NCBI GenBank assembly: GCA_024763455.1
Contig: JANTFL010000017.1
Span: 1 to 32,935 of the forward strand
Reading direction: 5' to 3'
Length of the DNA: 32,935 nucleotides
Origin: Sediminispirochaeta sp.
GTDB taxonomy: Bacteria > Spirochaetota > Spirochaetia > B11-G9
The notes below the pieces were generated by a model that saw only the letters and a list, made by a program, of their open reading frames with translations, did not search any database and was not told the origin of the DNA. Shown in pieces: positions 1 through 7,477 of this stretch. The position numbers were made by a program, and so were the translations under genes. The stretch's first letter is position 1, and each line of letters begins with the position of its first letter.

Positions 1-416
1 TATCCGACACTACCCACCGTCTTTTTCAGTTTTTCCACTCTGGCAGAAAAAATATCCACAGTTCTCGGATCCTTTATCATCTCACACTTCCCTTGAAAAA
101 CAACATTATCCGCTATTCTTAATCTGGAAGTTTTAACGTTCCCGTAGACCTGTCCACCTGAGAGCATCTCTACATGATTTACAGCCACAATATCGCCATG
201 AACAACACCAGCTACAACTATGGAGTCCACATGGATATCAGCTTTTAACACCGCCCCCTCTTCTACGTATAGAAACCCTGAGGAGATTATCTCGCCTTCG
301 AAACTTCCGTTTATCTTGAGTGAATCGGTAAAATGCATCACCCCTGAAAATACAGTTGATTTACCGAGGGTAGTCCCAATCTTTCTGGCTATACTGTTTC
401 CCTTTTTTTTAGTCAT
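1..416 (-). CDS. Bactofilin family protein, 3' end truncated by the window edge
   Basis: Manual reverse translation from ATG at 416: MTKKKGNSIARKIGTTLGKSTVFSGVMHFTDSLKINGSFEGEIISSGFLYVEEGAVLKADIHVDSIVVAGVVHGDIVAVNHVEMLSGGQVYGNVKTSRLRIADNVVFQGKCEM... The repeated G-x-[FV]-x-G-x-[IV] beta-helix rungs are typical of bactofilins. No stop before the window edge. Confidence 0.88.
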   Translation of the reverse strand, partial: MTKKKGNSIARKIGTTLGKSTVFSGVMHFTDSLKINGSFEGEIISSGFLYVEEGAVLKADIHVDSIVVAGVVHGDIVAVNHVEMLSGGQVYGNVKTSRLRIADNVVFQGKCEMIKDPRTVDIFSARVEKLKKTVGSVG

Positions 417-439
417 GTCCAATCCGTTGTCGTTTTAGT

Positions 440-661
440 TTATTTGGTCGTCATTACAAAAACCCCGTCCCAGTCTTCCGGGGGTGGATTTTCGATATAG
501 TGCTTACACCTTGCAAAGTAAACTTGAGAAGGACCATCTTCAGGATCAATCTTTAACGCATCAGCAAAACACTTTTTTGCGCCTCTAAAATCCATCAGTT
601 TATATTTCTTTCTCCCATCCGCAAAAAGATCCAGAACTCTCTTTTTTTCATCACTTATCAC
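440..661 (-). CDS. Small TPR-like protein resembling the C-terminal tail of class III adenylate/guanylate cyclases
   Basis: ORF 440..733 re-started at GTG 661, preceded by GGAGG and a 6-nt spacer. Protein (M)ISDEKKRVLDLFADGRKKYKLMDFRGAKKCFADALKIDPEDGPSQVYFARCKHYIENPPPEDWDGVFVMTTK. The 'F..AL..DP.DGPS.vY..RC..y..nPPP.DWDGVFvMttK' signature is recalled from cyclase C-termini. Overlaps the upstream gene by 11 nt. Confidence 0.75.
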   Translation of the reverse strand: MISDEKKRVLDLFADGRKKYKLMDFRGAKKCFADALKIDPEDGPSQVYFARCKHYIENPPPEDWDGVFVMTTK

Positions 662-1367
662 TCTGTTCCTCCAGAAAATTAGCCTTAATCCTCTTGTCAA
701 AATCTTCAAGAAGATTGCTGCCGGAAGAATCAAACCCGCCCTGGCTTTCGAAATTGGCTATATAGTTTTCAATCTCTTTAAATGAGGATAAAATCCCTGA
801 AGTTTCTCTCCGTACATTCTCCACGAAATCTTTAACTGCACTGCTGTCAGAGGGATCCAGACTCTCAGAATCGGTTAATATCTGACCTAGGGGAGCTTTT
901 AGTGAATCTACTACAAGTTTTACCGAATCGCTTAAGGTTTTACCGAGGCGCATGCTTTGATCCTTGTTGAGCATGGAACGGTGAACCTCTCTATTTTTCA
1001 GCACAGCCCTGATCCGTGCAATCACCTCTGAAAAATTAAAGGGTTTTGTGATATAATCTTCAACCCCCAGTTCAAACCCTTCGATCTTGTCCTGAACATC
1101 ATCCATTGCTGAAAACATGATAATCGGAATGTCCCGATACTGAAGATACTCTTCATCTGTCTTCAGAACCTTCGTAACCTGCCAGCCGGACATTCTTGGC
1201 ATAACGTTATCAAGAAGAATAAGATCAGGATGTGTATCCTCCACCTTTTCAAGTGCTTCGAGTCCATCCCCCGCACTCAATACCTCAAAACCCAGCTTTG
1301 AGAGCATTAAGTCAAAAAAATCGAGATTCATAGGTTCATCATCTACAATAAGTATCTTTGCCTTCAT
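651..1367 (-). CDS. Response regulator receiver (REC) protein with a helical, degenerate DHp-like C-terminal region
   Basis: ILIVDDEPMNLDFFDLMLSKLGFEV...PDLILLDNVMPRMSGW...IPIIMFSA...GVEDYITKPFNFSEVIARI. Acidic pair, phosphoacceptor Asp, Ser and Lys are all present. Confidence 0.92.
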   Translation of the reverse strand: MKAKILIVDDEPMNLDFFDLMLSKLGFEVLSAGDGLEALEKVEDTHPDLILLDNVMPRMSGWQVTKVLKTDEEYLQYRDIPIIMFSAMDDVQDKIEGFELGVEDYITKPFNFSEVIARIRAVLKNREVHRSMLNKDQSMRLGKTLSDSVKLVVDSLKAPLGQILTDSESLDPSDSSAVKDFVENVRRETSGILSSFKEIENYIANFESQGGFDSSGSNLLEDFDKRIKANFLEEQSDK

Positions 1368-1385
1368 ACTTATATAATCCCCTAC

Positions 1386-3002
1386 TTAGTCTTTCTTGTC
1401 AATTATTATCTTTCTTATATGACTTATAATTCCCAATCCCAAAAGAAACACGGACAGAGCAAGAGAAAGCTGGGCGAACCAGTTTCCCAGGACGGTATAC
1501 AGGGTAGTTTTCTCATCGTAGATGGGGACATCCCCGACAAGATACCCCTCCTTAAAGGGCTCTATGGACTTAAGTATTCTTCCGTCCGGGTCGATGAGAA
1601 CTGTCATTCCGGAGTTTGTGCTTCTTACGACACTTCTCCGGTTCTCAATCGCTCTAAAAACGGCCATCTGCATATGCTGCATCTCTGCAGAAACAGCACC
1701 GGACCAGGAATCGTTGGTCATGTTTACTATTATCTGAGCTCCCCGTTTTACAAAATTCCTGGAAATATAACCGAATACATCCTCATAGCAGATGGGAGTT
1801 GAAAACCTTACCCCCCTGGCGTTAAAAACTGTATATTCGGTACCTTTTTCCCAAAAATGATAATCATGATCGACAAGGAGCTGATAAAACTTCGGAAATT
1901 CCTTTTTATACGGAAAATTCTCGGTAAACGGCACAAGCTGTATCTTTCTATAGGTCTGTTTAAGTTCTCCGTCTTCATACAGAAAAGTAGCATTGTAGTC
2001 TTTCCTGTTATAGCTACCGTCCGGGAGAACCGGAGGCAATGCAGGATCTTTAAGCTGCCCATCGTCATTACCGATTACGTAAGGTATTCTCTGGGTAGCG
2101 AGAAAATCCTCAAGATCCTTCACCAGAGCGTACCGTTCTTTATCAGTACGGTATTTTGAATGCCAGTCAACTCCGGGAACGAAGGAGGTTTCCGACCAGA
2201 TTACAATGTCCGGATTTTCTTTGACAGCTTCCATACTCAGCCGCTTCAAAATGTGAAAGTTTTTCTCATACTGTCTTATCCCGCCCTTCCAGGAATCGGA
2301 ATTGTGTTGAATAAGAGCTACTTTCCATGCTGGATACCCGGAATAGTCCTGCATTACAACAGCACCATAGATAAAATTAGCTGCGAAAAGAGCTGTATAG
2401 ACCAGAGCAATTCTCTTTTGGTCTTTAATGAAGTCCATAAAACCAGGTCTGCCCTCTTTGAGAGCGTTCCCCAGGAAGGCTGAGGGGAATAGTACCAGAA
2501 AAGATATTCCCCAGGACCCCAGAAAAGATGCAGACTGTATAAACGGCGTCCAGAAAGAAAGTGCATACCCAATGTTGCCATAGGGATATCCTAAAAACCC
2601 TTTTGTCCGCAGGTATTCATAACTTATCCAGAGAAATATCTGTACCAGATATCCATGCCGGGGGAAAAGTTTATCCGCCAGCTTTAAAAAAGGGAAAAGT
2701 ATTAAGAAATATACCAGGTAGATAATCGGAACAATAACAATCGCAAGCGGATGAAACGTTGAAAGCCAGTAGTTAAAGATTGCATACGTCACAAACCCAT
2801 AGAAACCGCCGTAGAAAAAGACAGATTTCCACGATGAACGGTGAACAACAATAAATACCGGTATTATTGCAATAAAGGAAAGGACTCCAAAGCCCCTGTC
2901 AGAGATAAAACTTGGAAAAGAAAGAGAAAAAATGAGAGAAGACAACAAGAGAAGACCGATCTCGGTAAAAAATTTCCGTATAACTGAACTGTTACTTTTC
3001 AT
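1386..3002 (-). CDS. lnt: Apolipoprotein N-acyltransferase
   Basis: Multi-TM N-terminus plus a nitrilase-like domain: VIWSETSF (Glu), YRKIQLVPFTE (Lys), TPICYEDVF (Cys); C-terminal TM. Confidence 0.92.
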   Translation of the reverse strand: MKSNSSVIRKFFTEIGLLLLSSLIFSLSFPSFISDRGFGVLSFIAIIPVFIVVHRSSWKSVFFYGGFYGFVTYAIFNYWLSTFHPLAIVIVPIIYLVYFLILFPFLKLADKLFPRHGYLVQIFLWISYEYLRTKGFLGYPYGNIGYALSFWTPFIQSASFLGSWGISFLVLFPSAFLGNALKEGRPGFMDFIKDQKRIALVYTALFAANFIYGAVVMQDYSGYPAWKVALIQHNSDSWKGGIRQYEKNFHILKRLSMEAVKENPDIVIWSETSFVPGVDWHSKYRTDKERYALVKDLEDFLATQRIPYVIGNDDGQLKDPALPPVLPDGSYNRKDYNATFLYEDGELKQTYRKIQLVPFTENFPYKKEFPKFYQLLVDHDYHFWEKGTEYTVFNARGVRFSTPICYEDVFGYISRNFVKRGAQIIVNMTNDSWSGAVSAEMQHMQMAVFRAIENRRSVVRSTNSGMTVLIDPDGRILKSIEPFKEGYLVGDVPIYDEKTTLYTVLGNWFAQLSLALSVFLLGLGIISHIRKIIIDKKD

Positions 3003-3303
3003 TTCTCAAGGGCCAGGCCATTTTTTTCAGTTCTTTTCCAGGACGGAATATTGCAACCCCATGGGTACTAACGGGAACAATCTCCCCGGTTTTAGGGTTT
3101 CTGGCTTTTTCCCGTCCCTTCCGGGTTCTAATCTCAAAAGTTCCAAACCCCCGCAGCTCTATGATTTTATCCTCCCCCAGGGCATCTTTAACATTCCTGA
3201 AAAAGCTGTCGAGTACCTGGTGAATATCATCGCGGTCAAGATCCATCTCTTCTCTGATAAAATCTATTATTTCCGCTTTGGTGAGTTTTCTGCTGGAGCT
3301 CAT
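2992..3303 (-). CDS. HU/IHF family DNA-binding protein
   Basis: KLTKAEIIDFIREEMDLDRDDIHQVLDSFFRNVKDALGEDKIIELRGFGTFEIRTRKGREKARNPKTGEIVPVSTHGVAIFRPGKELK matches the HU family signature. Confidence 0.93.
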   Translation of the reverse strand: MSSSRKLTKAEIIDFIREEMDLDRDDIHQVLDSFFRNVKDALGEDKIIELRGFGTFEIRTRKGREKARNPKTGEIVPVSTHGVAIFRPGKELKKMAWPLRNEK

Positions 3304-3321
3304 AATAACGTCTCTACCTGA

Positions 3322-3591
3322 CTACTGAAGATCGATACTGTTGAGCATCTTGTGTAACCGGGATTTTTTCCTTGCTGCAGTGTTTTTATGATAGATCTTT
3401 TTTCCGGCTGCTGTATCGATAAGTTTTGAAAGTGCAATAAATTCACTTTGAGCACGTTCCTTGTCTTTTGCTTTTACAGCAGCTGCAAATTTTCTTTTTG
3501 CTGTATGGACGGCACTTTTAGCCATTCTGTTTCTTAAATTTCTTTTGATGTTCTGCCTGTTTCTTTTGGCAGCAGTATCTTTAGTAACCAA
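3322..3591 (-). CDS. rpsT: 30S ribosomal protein S20
   Basis: 89 aa, basic; AAKRNRQNIKRNLRNRMAKSAVHTAKRKFAAAVKA...IDTAAGKKIYHKNTAARKKSRLHKMLN is S20-like. Confidence 0.94.
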   Translation of the reverse strand: MVTKDTAAKRNRQNIKRNLRNRMAKSAVHTAKRKFAAAVKAKDKERAQSEFIALSKLIDTAAGKKIYHKNTAARKKSRLHKMLNSIDLQ

Positions 3592-3633
3592 TGGGATCCC
3601 CCTAATTAAATTTACGTATTGTAACGGTTTACG

Positions 3634-3662
3634 AAGTTAACAAAATAACGGCTCAATGTCAA
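3634..3662 (-). promoter_or_regulatory. Candidate sigma70-type promoter of rpsT
   Basis: Minus strand TTGACA (3662..3657) - 17 nt - TAACTT (3639..3634), in the intergenic gap upstream of rpsT. Confidence 0.5.
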
Positions 3663-3673
3663 GATCAATGCTG

Positions 3674-4561
3674 TTAGTCATCTTCATCCTGAAAGAATTC
3701 TTTTCTAATATTCCAGGAACCGGATGCCTCTTTTTGCATCATATCAGACGGAATGTCAAGATACCTTCCGTCAACGGATACGACAGATATCCTTTTCGTA
3801 AGAATGTTAACCCCTACTACCTTGTAACGCTCTTTATCATGAAAAATCTTTGAGCCTTCTGCGGGGAATTTTGCTTTTTCCTCTTTGTAAAGATCGTATT
3901 CATAGGAGAGACAGCAGAGGAGCCTTCCGCAGGGGCCGGAGATTTTCATGGAGTTTAAGGAAAGGCTCTGCTTCATAGCCATTTTAATGGAAACCGGTTT
4001 AAGTTTGTCAGTCACTCCGTGGCAGCAATATGTTCTGCCGCAGACAGCCAATCCTCCAAGAACCCTCGATTCATCCCTGACACCTACCTGTCTGAGCTCA
4101 ATCCGCATTTTGAAAACAGAAACAAGATCTTTTACCAGTTCCCTGAAATCAACCCGGGCTTCGGCTGTAAAGAAAAAAAGAACCTTTGCCTCCTCCAGCA
4201 CGTAATGTGCAGAAATCAGCTTCATTTCCAGTTTATGACTCTTTATCTTTTCCCTGCAAATGAGGAAAGCTTCCTGTTCTTTTTTTGTATTATCTTCATA
4301 CCGCTGGAGATCATTCTCAACAGCCAGCCGAACAATACTCTCAATTCCCGAGACATCCTGTTCTTCTGTTCTTTTGACAGGCCCAAGGACTCTGGCAAGA
4401 TCCTTACCATACCTGCTGTTTACAATAACAGGGGTATCTTTTTCAATCTCCCCGGACCATTTGCAGACCTGTGTTTCACTTGAATGCAGTATTTTCACAA
4501 GAAAATATGTATAGGTAACCGTATCCGTATCACTCACAACTATCACTCCGTACTCATACAA
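3674..4561 (-). CDS. PSP1 domain protein (RicT/YaaT-like)
   Basis: Cys-rich PSP1 signature: CGRTYCCHGVTDKLKPVSIKMAMKQSLSLNSMKISGPCGRLLCCLSYEYDLYKE. Confidence 0.9.
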   Translation of the reverse strand: MYEYGVIVVSDTDTVTYTYFLVKILHSSETQVCKWSGEIEKDTPVIVNSRYGKDLARVLGPVKRTEEQDVSGIESIVRLAVENDLQRYEDNTKKEQEAFLICREKIKSHKLEMKLISAHYVLEEAKVLFFFTAEARVDFRELVKDLVSVFKMRIELRQVGVRDESRVLGGLAVCGRTYCCHGVTDKLKPVSIKMAMKQSLSLNSMKISGPCGRLLCCLSYEYDLYKEEKAKFPAEGSKIFHDKERYKVVGVNILTKRISVVSVDGRYLDIPSDMMQKEASGSWNIRKEFFQDEDD

Positions 4562-4564
4562 CGG

Positions 4565-5059
4565 TTATTTTAACAGATTTACTATTAAACCGTTAATCTC
4601 ATCAATCTTTTCAAGAATCTTGAGCTGATCCATCTGATTCTGCAATATACCGGCAGCAAGATGCTCGAGATTATCATTAATGACCTTTATTATGATATAC
4701 CTCTTCTGTTTTTTCAACGGGTTAAAGCTGCTGCTTACGGCAGTCTCTGTATCTAGAGTATTCTTCACAACATATTTCATAAAATCAGATACAGATTGGC
4801 GGTAGTTCTTTATATTTTCCAGAGTGGGAGACTCTTTCAAAACCTCACCGGCTTCATGAATCTCATCAAGGAGATCTTCAAGAAGATCATTGTCAATTTC
4901 TCTGTTTTCCAGGGGGAACAATGCATCAAAAGCTACCTTGCTGTTTCCCGTTTTTGACGAAGTAGTACTTCTGCTGCGCCCAGCCTTACCTGCTTTTTTC
5001 CGTTTACTTTTCAGCTCCCTTTTTAGACGGGAACCGCCGGTAGGATTTATCCTTTCCAT
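4565..5059 (-). CDS. YaaR (DUF327) family protein
   Basis: Size (164 aa), basic N-terminus, helical body (LLEDLLDEIHEAGEVLKESPTLENIKNYRQSVSDFMKYVVKNTL) and position directly 5' of the PSP1 gene match the YaaR family. Confidence 0.75.
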   Translation of the reverse strand: MERINPTGGSRLKRELKSKRKKAGKAGRSRSTTSSKTGNSKVAFDALFPLENREIDNDLLEDLLDEIHEAGEVLKESPTLENIKNYRQSVSDFMKYVVKNTLDTETAVSSSFNPLKKQKRYIIIKVINDNLEHLAAGILQNQMDQLKILEKIDEINGLIVNLLK

Positions 5060-5496
5060 AAGGAAAAAACTTTCTTTTCAGGATTGTACCTTTCGAGATC
5101 CTCCTGATCTTTCTTGTCCCTTGATGTTTCTTTATGTTCCGATAGCATCTTACCGTTGGTTATATTACATATACCATTGAGAATAACCCCCTCCTCAGCA
5201 ACTAACCGGGGAGCGGCTATATTCCCGATCAGCATACCAGTCGAGAGTATAACAACCTTATCTGTGGAAACAATATCACCCTTCACGACACCGCCGATAA
5301 CGACCGTGTCAGCTTTGATCATGCATTCAGCTCTGCCGTTCTTACCGATAAGGACTTTTCCTTTAGTGGTAATCGATCCTTTAAAATCACCATCTATACG
5401 TATTAAACCGGAAAGCTGAATGTCTCCTGAAAAACTTGTTCCCTCTCCGATGATTGAATTTATAAAAACACCGCTTGTATCAAGATGATCACTCAT
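5047..5496 (-). CDS. Bactofilin family protein
   Basis: SIIGEGTSFSGDIQLSGLIRIDGDFKGSITTKGKVLIGKNGRAECMIKADTVVIGGVVKGDIVSTDKVVILSTGMLIGNI; beta-helix rungs, 13-nt overlap with the downstream CDS. Confidence 0.93.
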   Translation of the reverse strand: MSDHLDTSGVFINSIIGEGTSFSGDIQLSGLIRIDGDFKGSITTKGKVLIGKNGRAECMIKADTVVIGGVVKGDIVSTDKVVILSTGMLIGNIAAPRLVAEEGVILNGICNITNGKMLSEHKETSRDKKDQEDLERYNPEKKVFSLWKG

Positions 5497-5520
5497 GAAC
5501 TTTCTTTTTTCCTTAAATGT

Positions 5521-6546
5521 CTACCGTATTCCTGATTTTACGTTGAGAAACCTCAGAGGATCAACAACCTGGGATCCTATTCTGACTTCGAAGTGCAAAT
5601 GCTGCCCTGTCGAAAGGCCTGTATTTCCCATGGTTCCTATTTTCTGTCCCTGGGTAACAACATCACCCTCGTTTACATAAACCTTGGAAAGATGTGCATA
5701 CTTTGTACTGAATCCATAAGCATGTCGTATTACAATAAAGTTACCAAAGCCCATGGCTTCGTAACCCCTTTCTATCACTTTACCATTCGCTGCTGCCAGT
5801 ATTGGAACCCCTCGGCGGTACGAAGCTATATCAACTCCCTTATGCAGGTACCATTGCCCGGTAAAAGGGTGGATTTCAGGACCAAAATAGTTTGTTATCC
5901 TTCCGATTCCCGACCCCACCGGCCACTTTGTCGGTAAATCAACTAAAAGTTTGCCCTGGGAGGTAAGAAGACTGGAAACCGCTTCAAGGGATTTTTCCGA
6001 TTGACTCATAAACTCTTTAAGACTTTTCAGGTCAGCTACTTCCTTCAATGTCCCGCTATCCTGCTCTTCTACATCAAAGAAGGACGCAAGATCCCCCTCA
6101 GATGAGTCCTTTGTACCGGTAGCCCCTGGATTCATCCCAAGAACGCCCAGAGTTTTTCCCAAAGTAGCTTCAAAGGTTCTCGATACCTTTTTCAGATCCG
6201 CCACCTCATCCCTGATCTGCTCGAGGCTGGACCTTGTCTGGTTCAGGCTATCTGTTCTGGTAATAAGCATGCGTGACATACCACTGAACCGGGTACTGAA
6301 GATAAAAAAAGCGAAGATAACCCCTGCCAGAATGAAGGATAAAAACACCATCGAAAATACCGATATCTTAAAATTGAATATTTTCTTTTCGGAATGGGGA
6401 ATAAGCATAACAGTAAATTTCTGCTTACCCCGGTTAACCACACGGGTATAAAAGTCAGAGACCGCACTGGTTAGTTTTGAAATTCGGCGTACAAAAAAAC
6501 TGTATATCCTGTTTTCCGCTTTTTTGTAATTATGAGTCGGCGACAA
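5521..6546 (-). CDS. M23 family metallopeptidase (LytM-type peptidoglycan endopeptidase), membrane anchored
   Basis: GIGRITNYFGPEIHPFTGQWYLHKGVDIA...GNTGLSTGQHLHFEVRIGSQVVDPLRFL has the M23 Zn motifs; one TM segment. ORF extends to ATG 6576, but TTG at 6546 follows AAGGAG with a 6-nt spacer and is preferred here. Confidence 0.9.
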   Translation of the reverse strand: MSPTHNYKKAENRIYSFFVRRISKLTSAVSDFYTRVVNRGKQKFTVMLIPHSEKKIFNFKISVFSMVFLSFILAGVIFAFFIFSTRFSGMSRMLITRTDSLNQTRSSLEQIRDEVADLKKVSRTFEATLGKTLGVLGMNPGATGTKDSSEGDLASFFDVEEQDSGTLKEVADLKSLKEFMSQSEKSLEAVSSLLTSQGKLLVDLPTKWPVGSGIGRITNYFGPEIHPFTGQWYLHKGVDIASYRRGVPILAAANGKVIERGYEAMGFGNFIVIRHAYGFSTKYAHLSKVYVNEGDVVTQGQKIGTMGNTGLSTGQHLHFEVRIGSQVVDPLRFLNVKSGIR

Positions 6547-6566
6547 CGGCTTCTCCTTAAGGTAAA

Positions 6567-6595
6567 AGACTACCATGTTGAAAAAAAATTGTCAA
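6567..6595 (-). promoter_or_regulatory. Candidate promoter of the M23/bactofilin/yaaR/PSP1 cluster
   Basis: Minus strand TTGACA (6595..6590) - 17 nt - TAGTCT (6572..6567). Confidence 0.45.
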
Positions 6596-6601
6596 ATACA
6601 A

Positions 6602-6630
6602 TTGACGTCTCAACTGCTTCGTGATACTGT
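6602..6630 (+). promoter_or_regulatory. Candidate promoter of tatD
   Basis: TTGACG (6602..6607) - 17 nt - TACTGT (6625..6630). Confidence 0.35.
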
Positions 6631-6686
6631 TCCACTGTTGCTATTATATTAGACTAACGCAAAATCTAATCAAATTGGAAAGCCAT

Positions 6687-7460
6687 ATGAAATTGTTTGA
6701 TACTCACGCACATATTGGATTAATACATGATGACCCGATAGAACAACTTATAATAACAAAAGAGGCAAAACAAGCCGGTGTTGCTCATGTTGTCAGTATC
6801 TGCAACAATTTGCAGGACTTTTTCCAGGTTTATGAAAACCTGTCAACAGCATCCCATATATATCATAGTATCGGCGTTTCTCCCTCAGAAGTTATGCATC
6901 CAGGGCAAGATTGGGAGTTAAAAATCGAAGAAGGGACTGCTTTGGACAGAGTTATAGCAATTGGAGAGACCGGGCTCGATTATTACCGGAAATTCGGTGA
7001 TAAAAATTCACAAATTGAGCTTTTTATCCGCCAACTCGAGCTGGCTGCCCAGTATGACCTGCCCGTTATTATTCATAACAGGGAAGCCGGTGCCGATGTA
7101 CTCGATATTCTCAAGAACAAGCTTCCGCCGAAAGGAGGGGTACTCCACTGCTACTCTGAAGACTGGAGCTTTGCAAAGGAAGCCCTCTCTTTAAATCTTT
7201 ATATTTCCTTTGCAGGTAACGTTACCTACAGAAATGCACGGAATCTTCACGAAACCGCAAAGAATATGCCCCTGGAACGGATGCTTATTGAGTCGGAAAG
7301 CCCCTTTATGGTTCCCTCTGCTTACAGAGGCAAGAGAAACAAACCCTCATATCTCGGAGCAACAGCACAGTTCATCGCCGACCTTAGAGAAATGGATGTA
7401 GAGGAACTTGCCGAAATCCTATACAGCAACAGCCTGTCCTTTTTCGGTATAGACGAATAG
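6687..7460 (+). CDS. tatD: TatD family metal-dependent hydrolase
   Basis: Starts MKLFDTHAHIG (ATG 6687); AIGETGLDYYRK, LPVIIHNREA, GVLHCYSEDWSFAKEAL, MLIESESPFMVP. Confidence 0.88.
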   Translation: MKLFDTHAHIGLIHDDPIEQLIITKEAKQAGVAHVVSICNNLQDFFQVYENLSTASHIYHSIGVSPSEVMHPGQDWELKIEEGTALDRVIAIGETGLDYYRKFGDKNSQIELFIRQLELAAQYDLPVIIHNREAGADVLDILKNKLPPKGGVLHCYSEDWSFAKEALSLNLYISFAGNVTYRNARNLHETAKNMPLERMLIESESPFMVPSAYRGKRNKPSYLGATAQFIADLREMDVEELAEILYSNSLSFFGIDE

Positions 7461-7477
7461 AGCATACCCGGGAGAAG

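Noticed and set aside
440-733. Full-length 97-aa version of the cyclase-tail ORF
   Set aside because: The upstream 24 residues are the out-of-frame overlap with the REC gene; GTG 661 with GGAGG is a better start.
4019-4483. 154-aa plus-strand ORF
   Set aside because: Antisense to the well-supported PSP1 gene; no motif.
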